Origin: Aliishimia sp045106335
GTDB taxonomy: Bacteria > Pseudomonadota > Alphaproteobacteria > Rhodobacterales > Rhodobacteraceae
Reading direction: 5' to 3'
Assembly (NCBI GenBank): GCA_045106335.1
Contig: JBGCEM010000024.1
Location: 1 to 64,000 of the forward strand
Length of the DNA stretch: 64,000 nt
The notes beneath the pieces are model-generated. The model did not search any database and had not been told where the DNA came from. It saw nothing but the letters and a program-made list of their open reading frames with translations. The position numbers were made by a program, and so were the translations under genes. This document shows, in pieces, positions 1 through 7,662 of the stretch (its first letter is position 1; each line of letters starts with the position of its first letter).

Positions 1-1
1 T

Positions 2-718
2 GCTGGCTGCAATGGGCCGGTGGGAAGCGAGTTTGCGCTTTGCGGATCATGCTGGGTTCAAGTGCCGATCATTTCGGGACCCATTTGCCAAAGTTGCGGA
101 ATACCAATTTTGGCCGATAGCGTGGATGACACGGATCGTTGTGAAGATTGCACAAATATCTCAAGACCTTGGACCAAAGGGCGGGCTGCAATTCAGTATC
201 AGGATTTGGGACGTCGGCTTATTTTGGGGTTGAAGCATAGTGACCGCCAGGACGTGGCTGTAACGGTTATGCCTTGGATGACCACTGCGGCCCGTGATTT
301 AATCCAAGACGACACAATTCTGGCGCCAATCCCACTACATTGGTCGCGCTTGATGAAACGGCGCTATAACCAGGCCGCGTTGCTGTCCCAAAATCTGGGT
401 CTGAAATTGGCACGCACATCCATTCCGGATCTGTTGGTGCGACCGCGCAAAACTGCCCCATTGGACGGGGTATCCGTTGCAGAACGTTTTGATCGCCTGG
501 CAGGGGCCATCGAAATGAACCCAAAACGGACGTCACGGATTGCAGGAAAACCTGTGTTGCTGATCGATGATGTTATGACCAGCGGCGCTACCCTGTCAGC
601 TGGAACACATGCCTGTCTTAATGCAGGGGCGTCGCGCGTTGATGTGCTGGTACTGGCGCGCGTTGGGAAAGATGACTACATGACGTCCAAACCGTTCAAT
701 CGGAAGGACCAGCTATGA
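2..718 (+). CDS. comF: ComF family phosphoribosyltransferase-like protein (5' end outside window)
   Basis: The reading frame is open from the first bases, and a zinc-ribbon-like Cys pattern (a Cys-containing stretch followed by LCGSCW and CQSCG) sits at the start, so the true start lies upstream and the gene is partial. The C-terminal half has the phosphoribosyltransferase PRPP loop VLLIDDVMTSGATL, typical of ComF. Known ComF proteins take part in DNA uptake or processing in competent bacteria; outside them the role is unclear. The stop overlaps the start of grxC (ATGA), so the two genes are translationally coupled. Family assignment is firm; a competence role here is only inferred. Confidence 0.9.
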   Translation, partial: AGCNGPVGSEFALCGSCWVQVPIISGPICQSCGIPILADSVDDTDRCEDCTNISRPWTKGRAAIQYQDLGRRLILGLKHSDRQDVAVTVMPWMTTAARDLIQDDTILAPIPLHWSRLMKRRYNQAALLSQNLGLKLARTSIPDLLVRPRKTAPLDGVSVAERFDRLAGAIEMNPKRTSRIAGKPVLLIDDVMTSGATLSAGTHACLNAGASRVDVLVLARVGKDDYMTSKPFNRKDQL

Positions 719-972
719 AACTCGTTGAAATCTATACGTCGCCCCTTTGTGGCTTTTGCCATGCTGCCAAACGCTTGCTGAATGAAAAGGGCATCAGTTT
801 TTCCGAAGTCGATGTTCTGGAAGACCCATCGCGTAAACCTGAAATGATCCAACGTGCCGGGGGGTCCCGAACTGTGCCGCAGATCTTCATTGGCGAGATC
901 CATGTGGGGGGGTGTGATGATCTATATGGATTAGAACGCGCCGGGAAATTAGATAGCTTACTGGCGGCGTAA
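715..972 (+). CDS. grxC: Glutaredoxin 3 (GrxC type)
   Basis: This 85-residue single-domain thioredoxin-fold protein has a dithiol active site C12-G-F-C15 near the N-terminus and the TVPQIFI cis-proline segment and GGCDDL glutathione-binding segment typical of glutaredoxins. It reduces protein and glutathione mixed disulfides in the cytoplasm using glutathione. The active site reads CGFC rather than the usual CPYC, with Gly replacing Pro, which may shift redox potential. It overlaps comF upstream by four bases and the nitrilase gene downstream by one base (TAATG). That neighbour probably repairs deaminated glutathione, so the pair fits glutathione upkeep. Confidence 0.95.
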   Translation: MKLVEIYTSPLCGFCHAAKRLLNEKGISFSEVDVLEDPSRKPEMIQRAGGSRTVPQIFIGEIHVGGCDDLYGLERAGKLDSLLAA

Positions 973-1805
973 TGCGCGGTGCTTTGTTGCAAATGTCGTC
1001 TTCGGATGATCCGGTCGAGAATTTGGCGACACTGACCTGGATGATCTCGGACGCAAAAGCGAAAGGCGCGGGCTTTGTGCTGACGCCTGAGGTCACAAAT
1101 TGTGTGTCGCTCAATCGACAGCATCAAAACGACGTGCTGCATTTGCAACAGGATGACCCGACCTTGGCAGCTTGTCAGGACTTGGCGCGTGCACATAAGA
1201 TTTGGCTGCTGTTGGGATCGTTAGGTGTAAAAACCACAGATGCTGATGGACGTTTTGCCAATCGATCCCTTTTGATTGACCCCGATGGGATCGTTCGAGC
1301 GTCATATGATAAAATCCACATGTTCGATGTGGACATCAACGAAACAGAAAGTTTCCGTGAAAGCGATGGATATCGCCCTGGCAGCAAAGCGGTAGTTGCC
1401 GATGCCGGATTTGCGAAACTGGGGCTTAGTATTTGTTACGACGTCCGATTTGCGCATCTATACAGGGCTTTGGCGACGGCAGGGGCGCAAATTTTGACAG
1501 TGCCTGCCGCCTTTTCACCGGTAACGGGTAAGGCGCACTGGCACAGCCTTTTGCGCGCCCGTGCCATTGAAACAGGGTGTTTTGTTCTTGCCCCGGCCCA
1601 GACCGGAACACATCGTGCTAAACAGGGTGCAACCCGCAGCACCTATGGCCATTCCCTAGTCGTTTCACCTTGGGGCGAAATCATCTTGGACGCAGGAACT
1701 GAGCCTGGCGTTTATATGTTTGATTTGGATCTTAATTCCGTCAATGATGCACGCCGCAAAGTTCCTGCTTTGCATCACGCGCGCAACTTTGACGGACCCG
1801 AATGA
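972..1805 (+). CDS. Carbon-nitrogen hydrolase, Nit1/deaminated glutathione amidase-like
   Basis: This 277-residue nitrilase-superfamily enzyme has the full catalytic triad: Glu40 (TPEVTN), Lys114 (YDKIHMFDVD) and Cys155 (LSICYDVRF). The DKIHMFDVD segment and the neighbouring glutaredoxin fit the Nit1 branch, whose members hydrolyse the amide of deaminated glutathione to 2-oxoglutarate and Cys-Gly. The enzyme is cytoplasmic, with no signal peptide. It sits third in an overlapping operon comF-grxC-nit-marR. The substrate is inferred from family and context; a generic omega-amidase activity is the main alternative. Confidence 0.9.
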   Translation: MRGALLQMSSSDDPVENLATLTWMISDAKAKGAGFVLTPEVTNCVSLNRQHQNDVLHLQQDDPTLAACQDLARAHKIWLLLGSLGVKTTDADGRFANRSLLIDPDGIVRASYDKIHMFDVDINETESFRESDGYRPGSKAVVADAGFAKLGLSICYDVRFAHLYRALATAGAQILTVPAAFSPVTGKAHWHSLLRARAIETGCFVLAPAQTGTHRAKQGATRSTYGHSLVVSPWGEIILDAGTEPGVYMFDLDLNSVNDARRKVPALHHARNFDGPE

Positions 1806-2248
1806 CGACACAGCCTTCACATGCCTTGGCTATTGGCTTGTTTTCTGAAGTAATCGCTGCGGATCAAGCGATTCGCAGTCGGTTGAGTCGTGTGTTGCCC
1901 AAAGGCATGGAGCTGTCGCATTTCTCGGTACTCAATCAATTGGCGCGCAGTGGCGGCGAAAAAACCCCAGCTCAGCTGGCCCATACATTTGGCGTAACGC
2001 GTGGGGCTATGACCAACACAATCTCAAAATTGGAGACGGCAGGCTTTGTTCATGTTCGTCCTGATTGGGATGACGCGCGGCGCAAATTAGTGGCGATTAG
2101 TCCAGCTGGAAAAGCCGCTTGGGATCAGGCGCTAAGTGCTTTGGCCCCACTGATAAGTCGCGCCGTTCAAGATCTTGATGAAGAAGAAGTGCGCCGCAGT
2201 CTGCCTGTGTTACGCAGTCTTCGAAGTGGATTGATAACTGAGGACTAA
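1802..2248 (+). CDS. MarR family transcriptional regulator
   Basis: This 148-residue protein is of standard MarR length, with a central winged helix-turn-helix. The helix region is TPAQLAHTFGVTRGAMTNTI and the wing is DWDDARRKLVAI. The flanking helices would form the dimer interface. It begins in an ATGA overlap with the upstream amidase gene, so it is the last gene of that operon and is probably made together with it. MarR proteins usually bind palindromic sites and respond to phenolic or oxidant ligands. The ligand and targets cannot be read from this sequence. Confidence 0.92.
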   Translation: MTTQPSHALAIGLFSEVIAADQAIRSRLSRVLPKGMELSHFSVLNQLARSGGEKTPAQLAHTFGVTRGAMTNTISKLETAGFVHVRPDWDDARRKLVAISPAGKAAWDQALSALAPLISRAVQDLDEEEVRRSLPVLRSLRSGLITED

Positions 2249-2264
2249 GTTTAGCTTTTGATCG

Positions 2265-2600
2265 TTATGGGTACAAAAACTCATTGTCACGATTGAAGTG
2301 CCAATAGGTTACCAAGTCGCGGCACAATTGTTGTCTATCGTCTAACGAAGCGATATCCGCCGCGAGGGATGTAATCGTTTTGTAGCGATCAAATATCATG
2401 TCGTTTCGGATTTTGGCATCATTGGTTTCGTGTTGGCCCAAATGTGTCGCAACCGAGATCGTGGCCAAAATAAGGCTTTTTACGGTCGCATTTGGGTTGT
2501 TCACACAGGCCCGACCTACTGCTGCACTCAGGGAAATACCTTGGGTCACGACTAAAGTCGCGATATATTCCTCTAAATTATCCCAATCTTCCAAATGCAT
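2265..2600 (-). CDS. Hypothetical protein, 111 aa
   Basis: I do not recognise a family. The 111-residue product is predicted helical and acidic at its N-terminus (MHLEDWDNLEEYIATL). It has no signal peptide or membrane segment and reads like a small cytosolic helical bundle. It converges on the marR gene with a 16-base gap and faces an unoccupied upstream region. The start has no convincing Shine-Dalgarno sequence. A TTAA-N7-TTAA motif (CtrA-like) lies 44-58 bases upstream, and a perfect 16-base palindrome lies further out, so the gene appears to have its own regulated promoter. Confidence 0.65.
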   Translation of the reverse strand: MHLEDWDNLEEYIATLVVTQGISLSAAVGRACVNNPNATVKSLILATISVATHLGQHETNDAKIRNDMIFDRYKTITSLAADIASLDDRQQLCRDLVTYWHFNRDNEFLYP

Positions 2601-2643
2601 AGGCGTGTATTACAGAAGAAAATCACGCAAATCGATCCTGATG

Positions 2644-2658
2644 TTAATGTTTCGTTAA
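2644..2658. promoter_or_regulatory. CtrA-like box TTAA-N7-TTAA
   Basis: The sequence TTAATGTTTCGTTAA matches the TTAA-N7-TTAA core bound by the alphaproteobacterial cell-cycle regulator CtrA. It lies 44-58 bases upstream of the start of the leftward hypothetical gene, a position compatible with activation. The match is seen; binding is inferred. Confidence 0.45.
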
Positions 2659-2695
2659 TAATCAATCGAGGGTAGATAAATTCAGCTTTTGGTCG

Positions 2696-2711
2696 AATTG
2701 GACGTCCAATT
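2696..2711. promoter_or_regulatory. Perfect 16-bp palindrome, possible operator
   Basis: AATTGGACGTCCAATT is its own reverse complement over all 16 bases and sits in the 232-base gap between the hypothetical gene (start 2600) and the end of the cupin gene. There is no adjacent T-run, so it looks more like a protein binding site than a terminator. The factor is unknown. Confidence 0.35.
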
Positions 2712-2832
2712 TTCACGAATTACGCGAAGTGCATGTCACATTTTTGCCGCATATTTGCCATATTTGATCAAAGATCTTAGTCTGGTACTTAGCGGCACTT
2801 GTGGCCATTGCGGCTGAGATGCGCGATTTGGT

Positions 2833-3183
2833 CTAAACAGATACGATGACCCATTGTTTCTTGACATACTCTTTCACGGTCCAGACCGGCTGCAGCCCAT
2901 TGTCCATTACAAATCCATCCCCTGCATTGACCGTGTATTCGGCCCCGTCCTGGGTGCGGATCTGCGCGCTGCCCTCAAGTATGTAACAATATTCGATCTG
3001 ATCGTTTTGAGGCCCGCGAAATACACCAGAAGTGCTTTCCCAAATACCTGCCCGAACTCGGTCACCATCGCCCTTGAAATGGACCCAAACCGTATGTTCC
3101 GGAGTGCCCGAAATCGTGGCTGCGCTGTTGTCTTGGCGAACCGCTTCAGCGGATTGGTCGGCAAATTTGGTTAAGGATGTCAT
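2833..3183 (-). CDS. Cupin domain protein (EutQ/DUF861-like)
   Basis: This 116-residue protein is a single small beta-barrel of the cupin_3 type. The core IEYCYILEGSAQIRTQDG followed by GDGFVMDNGLQPVW is the usual two-motif pattern, although the metal-binding His residues of classical cupins are not obvious. Relatives include EutQ and small companions of amine or ureide catabolic enzymes. It lies 34 bases downstream of the FAD oxidoreductase gene on the same strand, so the two probably form one IclR-controlled transcription unit. The reaction is unknown; a role in handling the oxidoreductase product or substrate is inference. Confidence 0.85.
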   Translation of the reverse strand: MTSLTKFADQSAEAVRQDNSAATISGTPEHTVWVHFKGDGDRVRAGIWESTSGVFRGPQNDQIEYCYILEGSAQIRTQDGAEYTVNAGDGFVMDNGLQPVWTVKEYVKKQWVIVSV

Positions 3184-3217
3184 GTCTTGTCTCAGTCTGT
3201 TGGAAGGTGTGGCGGGC

Positions 3218-4510
3218 TCAAACCCCGTTGGTCAGCGAATCGAATCTGTCTTTTAAGGTCATCGCAGGTGCGGCAAGCGGGATGAAACGTTTGGTCACCC
3301 CATGCAGAGGAATCGGTGTGATGGGGGAAATTGGGAATGGAAGATCTTCATCACGGGTTCCCAATAGCTTTCGCGACAATGCGCGGCCCATCACGGATGT
3401 CATGGCAATGCCACGCCCGCTGAACCCCAGGCCTGCTAAAATTCCTGGCGCGGGCGCGTGCATATGCGGCATCATTTCGGGCGTGACTGCAATGCGTCCC
3501 ATCCATTTTCGTTCAATCGGAATGTCTGCAATTTGCGGGAACACTGTGCGCAACCCTGTCCTTAGGCGCGAGAACCCGCCAAATGTATCGACGTGTTCGT
3601 TGCTGCCAACACACCCGAAAATGATGCGCCCCTCTCGGTCATACCGAGAATAATAGATTGCCAACCGCGAATCTGAAATCGTGACTTGATTGGGCAGAAC
3701 CTCGGCTTGTTGCTTGGCACTTAGGGGTGCCGTCGCGATTGAGACGCTGACCAAAGGATGGAAGGTTTTGTGCAATTCTGGCCAAACACCATGCGTGTAA
3801 GCATTCGTGGTTAAAACCACATTCTCGGCTGAAATGGTCCCGCCTGGGGCATCAGCATGCCATTTTCCGTCTGCCCGTTTTAGCTTGGATATCGGCGTTT
3901 GTTTGTACATCTCAGCGCCACGCGCGATGGCAGCACTGGCATATCCGCGCGTCAGCGACAATGGTTGTACATGTCCGCCAGTGGCATGACGCAGCGCAAA
4001 AGAATATGCTGGGGACCCACTCGCCTGAAAGACCTCTTCTCCATTTAATTCTGTAATATCAGCGCCTTCAGCTGACCAAGTCGCCCCTAAAGTACGCATG
4101 GACTGCATCGCTTTTTTGGTGTGCGCCGCCTGAACCCACCCGGCCTGCACAGGATCGCAGTTGACATCATACTTGGCGATATCAGCGAATAGATCATCGG
4201 CGGCTGTTAACGTTGTCTGAATTAGCGTGTCACCGTGAGTGTTGCCCAGAAGGTGCCGCAACTCTGCCGGAGTTTTACGCCACATCGGATTGCACTGCCC
4301 ACCACTGCGCCCGGACGCGCCCCAACCGATATCCTGCGCATCAACAACGGCAACAGACACCCCGGCCTCTGCCAGTCCAAGAGCTGTGCGGCACCCGGTT
4401 AAACCGGCTCCGACCACCAGAACATCGACACTTATTGATCCGTCCAAAGCCCGAACCTTGGGCGCTGGGCTTGCGGTTGTGGTCCAGTGGATTTCTTCTT
4501 TCGTTTCCAT
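3218..4510 (-). CDS. FAD-dependent oxidoreductase (DAO family, PuuB-like)
   Basis: This 430-residue protein has an N-terminal dinucleotide fold (VDVLVVGAGLTGCRTAL, about residues 18-34), the GASGRSGGQ loop seen in gamma-glutamylputrescine oxidase-type enzymes, and a C-terminal FAD-binding GLGFSGRGIAMTSVMG. Such enzymes oxidise secondary or primary amines or N-methylated amino acids in the cytoplasm. I chose the ATG at 4510; the only earlier start is a TTG at 4540, which adds ten residues not needed for the fold. It is divergent from the IclR regulator and co-directional with a cupin gene. The substrate is probably what the adjacent ABC transporter imports. Confidence 0.88.
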   Translation of the reverse strand: METKEEIHWTTTASPAPKVRALDGSISVDVLVVGAGLTGCRTALGLAEAGVSVAVVDAQDIGWGASGRSGGQCNPMWRKTPAELRHLLGNTHGDTLIQTTLTAADDLFADIAKYDVNCDPVQAGWVQAAHTKKAMQSMRTLGATWSAEGADITELNGEEVFQASGSPAYSFALRHATGGHVQPLSLTRGYASAAIARGAEMYKQTPISKLKRADGKWHADAPGGTISAENVVLTTNAYTHGVWPELHKTFHPLVSVSIATAPLSAKQQAEVLPNQVTISDSRLAIYYSRYDREGRIIFGCVGSNEHVDTFGGFSRLRTGLRTVFPQIADIPIERKWMGRIAVTPEMMPHMHAPAPGILAGLGFSGRGIAMTSVMGRALSRKLLGTRDEDLPFPISPITPIPLHGVTKRFIPLAAPAMTLKDRFDSLTNGV

Positions 4511-4548
4511 TGCGGGCGTCCCAAAAGTTCTGTAATGCAAAACATATA

Positions 4549-4563
4549 TTTCGATAACAGAAA
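4549..4563. promoter_or_regulatory. Putative IclR operator (TTTC-N7-GAAA)
   Basis: TTTCGATAACAGAAA lies 39-53 bases upstream of the FAD oxidoreductase start and matches in outline the palindromes in front of the ABC transporter genes (5660-5695). A second dyad, CGTCAA-CTGT-TTGACG, is at 4584-4599 in the same divergent promoter region. The shared TTTC-N7-GAAA pattern near the iclR-type gene suggests it is that regulator's site; this is inference. Confidence 0.5.
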
Positions 4564-4714
4564 CTACGAAGCCGGCCGCGCTGCGTCAACTGTTTGACGT
4601 TTAAAGATCGGGACCACACAAGCCTCCTTGTTTCGCAATCCAAAATTTCTGTTTCAATTGTTAGGATCGCCTGTTTTAAAGACACCCTGCGTTGCAATAT
4701 TGGGCCAGTTCATT

Positions 4715-5494
4715 ATGCAAAGTTCGATTGTTCAAAAATTGCTACACGTCCTTTCGGTGATTAGCGAAGCCCAAAGACCACTGACTTTTTCTGAGGTGGT
4801 TGAAAAAACTGGGTTGAACAAAAGTACCATCCACAGAATCTTGGCGATCTCGACAGAAGAGAAAATGGTGCGTTATGATCCACATCATAAGGTCTATGTG
4901 CTGGGCACGCGGATCTTTGATTTGGTGCGCAGCGCGTATAACGGATATGATATCCAAGCGATTGCTTTGGACGAAATGATCCGCCTGCATGACCTGTTTG
5001 ACGCAAATGTCGCGATAGGTGTCCCCGGTGGGCGCGAGGTCATCTATCTGCGAGTTCTAGAAACCAAGCAATCTTTGGGTGGTGTGCAAAGACCGGGGAT
5101 GCGCGATCCAATACACTGTTCTGCGTCTGGTAAGGCCATTTTGGCTTATTATCCTGATAAAATTACTGATTCTCTGCTTAAGGATTATGACTTTAAACCT
5201 TTCACAGACCGTACAAAGCTGTCAGTTGGTGCATTCAAGAGTGAGCTAAAATTTGTCCGAACACATGGATTCGGCAAAAATGATCGTGAAGAGTATGACC
5301 ATTTTCTAGGAATTTCTGCGCCTATCTTCAACTATGTGGGTGAGCCGATTGCGGTTTTGAATCTGTGGTCGACATATCCGCGCCACGAAATGGATGATAT
5401 GTTGAAATGGAGCACAGATCTAAAAACATCCGCGGCCCGCGTCACTGAATTGATCGGAGGCGTTGAGCCGTCCCTAGAAGATCTAAGTACATAG
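4715..5494 (+). CDS. IclR family transcriptional regulator
   Basis: This 259-residue regulator has an N-terminal winged helix-turn-helix (about residues 1-65; LTFSEVVEKTGLNKSTIHRI) and a C-terminal effector-binding domain with the conserved PIHCSASGKAILAY segment. The ATG at 4715 gives the normal IclR N-terminus; an earlier TTG at 4628 would add 29 unusual residues. It is transcribed away from the FAD oxidoreductase gene and lies 244 bases before the ABC transporter genes. Repeated TTTC-N7-GAAA palindromes occur in both promoter regions. It therefore probably controls both units in response to the transported or oxidised substrate. Confidence 0.93.
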   Translation: MQSSIVQKLLHVLSVISEAQRPLTFSEVVEKTGLNKSTIHRILAISTEEKMVRYDPHHKVYVLGTRIFDLVRSAYNGYDIQAIALDEMIRLHDLFDANVAIGVPGGREVIYLRVLETKQSLGGVQRPGMRDPIHCSASGKAILAYYPDKITDSLLKDYDFKPFTDRTKLSVGAFKSELKFVRTHGFGKNDREEYDHFLGISAPIFNYVGEPIAVLNLWSTYPRHEMDDMLKWSTDLKTSAARVTELIGGVEPSLEDLST

Positions 5495-5659
5495 CGCGGC
5501 GTGTTGGTTTGATTTTGCACGCGCAATACGCAATTTGGCAATTCAAATGGCTGATACGATCTTGACGTGTGTAATTCCTGTGCATGCAGACAGATCACAT
5601 TGCGAAAACCGGATTCTATGCTTAGAAATCGTTTGACGAAAAGCTGTTTCCGTTCGTAA

Positions 5660-5695
5660 TCTCGTTCTACGAAATGTTGGTTTCGTAATACGAAA
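5660..5695. promoter_or_regulatory. Tandem putative IclR operators upstream of the ABC transporter
   Basis: TCTCGTTCTACGAAA (5660-5674) and TTTCGTAATACGAAA (5681-5695) are two related palindromic sites spaced 21 bases centre to centre, about two helical turns. The second is embedded in the perfect-armed GTTTCGT-AAT-ACGAAAC (5680-5696). They lie 43-79 bases before the solute-binding protein start. Position, spacing and the nearby iclR-type gene make them likely regulator sites. Confidence 0.6.
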
Positions 5696-5738
5696 CTTTT
5701 CGCACTATCAAAAAGACAAAAAGTCTAGGGAGATCAAA

Positions 5739-6737
5739 ATGAAAAAATTTACGCTTGGCATGGTTGCTGGCGCGATCACAGCGCTGTCGGCATCGTCCGC
5801 TTTCGCAGACGGCCACGGTGAAATCACCGTCGCATACTTCCTTGAGTGGCCCATGCCATTCTTGGCTGCAAAAGCCTCCGGTGCATATGACGAAGCGCTC
5901 GGCGTGAAGGTTAACTGGGTGTCCTTCGAAACCGGCACGGCAATGTCCGCAGCCATGGCGTCCGGTGATGTTCAAATCGCTGTATCGCAAGGTCTGCCAC
6001 CTTTCGTGGTTGCAACATCCGGTGGTCAAGACCTTCAGCTGCTTGACGTTGCCGTTAGCTATGCCGAAAACCAAGGTTGTGTTGTGCATGGCGATCTGGA
6101 AATCGACAAAGACAGCGCAAGCGAATTGGCCGGTAAAAAAGTGGCCGTTCCTTTGGGAACAGCTGCGCATTACAGCTTCATCCGCCACATGGATCACTTC
6201 GGTGTGGACCTGGCCAGCCTGTCCATTGTCGACATGCCCCCCCCAGAAGGTGCGAACGCGCTTGGCCAAAAAGCGGTTGATTTCGCATGCGGTTACGGTG
6301 GTGGCCTGACCTCCATGAAAGAATACGGCGACGTGCTTTTGACCGGTCCAGAAAAGCAAGACATCGGTATCTTGGTATTTGACGTAACATCTGCACCCGC
6401 AGATTACGTTGCAGAGAATGGCGACATGGTTGCGAAGTTCTTGAAAGTGACCGCGGATGCGAACGCTGAATGGAATGCCAACAAATCCGACGACATGCTG
6501 GCAGTCATCGCCGAGCAATCCGGTATGGATCTGGAAGCAGCCCGCGGCGCGATTGGGACAATGTCGTTCCCATCCATCGAAGACCAGCTGGCCGAAGCGT
6601 GGTTGGGCGGAAACGCGGTTCCGTTCATGAAGGGCGTTGCAGACGTCTTCGTGAACGCAGGGTCCATCGACAGCGCGCTGGACAGCTATGAAGGCGCTTT
6701 GAACATCGAGCCCATCGCAGCAGCCGGCGGCATGTAA
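5739..6737 (+). CDS. ABC transporter periplasmic substrate-binding protein (TauA/NMT1-like)
   Basis: This 332-residue protein starts with a clear Sec signal peptide (MKKFTLGMVAGAITALSASSAFA, cleavage near residue 23) and has the two-lobe pattern of taurine, nitrate and sulfonate binding proteins (ITVAYFLEWPMPFLAAKASG; AVPLGTAAHYSFIRHM; VDFACGYGGGLTSM). It captures a small organic solute in the periplasm and delivers it to the downstream permease and ATPase. A strong hairpin separates it from the ATPase gene, consistent with higher expression of the binding protein. The ligand is not determined. Taurine is a family-level guess; an N-methylated or amine compound fits the linked FAD oxidoreductase equally well. 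Confidence 0.9.
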   Translation: MKKFTLGMVAGAITALSASSAFADGHGEITVAYFLEWPMPFLAAKASGAYDEALGVKVNWVSFETGTAMSAAMASGDVQIAVSQGLPPFVVATSGGQDLQLLDVAVSYAENQGCVVHGDLEIDKDSASELAGKKVAVPLGTAAHYSFIRHMDHFGVDLASLSIVDMPPPEGANALGQKAVDFACGYGGGLTSMKEYGDVLLTGPEKQDIGILVFDVTSAPADYVAENGDMVAKFLKVTADANAEWNANKSDDMLAVIAEQSGMDLEAARGAIGTMSFPSIEDQLAEAWLGGNAVPFMKGVADVFVNAGSIDSALDSYEGALNIEPIAAAGGM

Positions 6738-6758
6738 GCCTTTCAGGCGATAATGATC

Positions 6759-6785
6759 GAACCTGGCGCACGACGCGCCGGGTTC
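6759..6785 (+). other. Stable intercistronic hairpin after the binding-protein gene
   Basis: An 11-bp stem (6759-6769 with 6775-6785, one G-U pair) closes a five-base loop 22 bases after the binding-protein stop. There is no T-run, so it is more likely an mRNA-stabilising or partial attenuation element than a full terminator. That would let the binding protein be made in excess over the ATPase and permease. Confidence 0.6.
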
Positions 6786-6855
6786 ACCCCCAAAAACGCA
6801 GCAATCACAAAAAGCTGCGGGCAAAAAAATCAAACCAACTGCGGGGACTGCCAAG

Positions 6856-7662
6856 GTGGCCGGATTATCCTTACAAGACATTTCAATGCGCTTCGATCTG
6901 CCCAACGGCTCATCGGTGCAGGCATTAGAGAACGTATCGCTTGACCTAAAACCGGGTGAGCTAATGAGCGTTCTGGGCCCGTCGGGCTGTGGCAAAACGA
7001 CATTGCTGAACATTGTCGCGGGCTTTTTGGCCCAAACCAGCGGACGCTTGGAGCTGAACGAACATGAAGTCACCGGCCCCGACGCCGAACGCGGCATGGT
7101 GTTTCAAAAGGGCGCGCTTTTCGAATGGATGTCCGTGCGCGACAATGTCGGCTTTGGCCCATCGATGAAGGGCATGCCCAGCGGCGAAAAGAAAGAGATC
7201 GTCGATCATCTTCTGGACGTTGTCGGGCTTCAGGAATTCAAGGAAAAGGCGGTCTATGAACTGTCCGGCGGGATGCAGCAGCGTGTGGCTTTGGCCCGCT
7301 GTTTGGCAAACGATCCCGACGTTATCTTGATGGATGAACCTTTGGGCGCACTGGATGCGCTGACCCGCGAAAAGATGCAAAGCCTTGTGCTGAAGCTGTG
7401 GAAAGAGACGGGCAAAACGATCATTTTGATCACACACTCCGTCGAAGAGGCTCTGTTGCTGGGCGAACGGTTGATAGTTATGGCGCCGCGCCCCGGACGT
7501 ATTCACAAAGAATATCGCCTGCCCTTCGCCGAGCTCGGCGTCGATGCGGATCTGCGCGAAGTCAAAAAGCACCCAGATTTTGGTGCAAAACGGGATGAAA
7601 TCCTGTCGATGATCTGGGACATGGAAGAAGAGATTATGGGCCGGACGGAGAACGCATCATGA
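6856..7662 (+). CDS. ABC transporter ATP-binding protein (TauB/SsuB-like)
   Basis: This 268-residue ATPase has Walker A GPSGCGKTT, signature LSGGMQQRVALARCL, Walker B VILMDEPLGALDAL and the switch His (ITHSVEEALLL). The GTG at 6856 is preceded by a G-rich stretch and gives the usual N-terminus; the next in-frame ATG (6886) would remove the first beta strand. It powers uptake for the transporter whose binding protein is encoded upstream and whose permease gene begins inside its stop codon (ATGA). Taurine-type subfamily membership comes from overall similarity and gene order. Confidence 0.93.
   Translation: MAGLSLQDISMRFDLPNGSSVQALENVSLDLKPGELMSVLGPSGCGKTTLLNIVAGFLAQTSGRLELNEHEVTGPDAERGMVFQKGALFEWMSVRDNVGFGPSMKGMPSGEKKEIVDHLLDVVGLQEFKEKAVYELSGGMQQRVALARCLANDPDVILMDEPLGALDALTREKMQSLVLKLWKETGKTIILITHSVEEALLLGERLIVMAPRPGRIHKEYRLPFAELGVDADLREVKKHPDFGAKRDEILSMIWDMEEEIMGRTENAS

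Noticed and set aside
5667..7097. 476-residue open frame on the minus strand
   Set aside because: It runs antisense across the binding-protein and ATPase genes, has no recognisable domain and no ribosome site, and mirrors their codon pattern.
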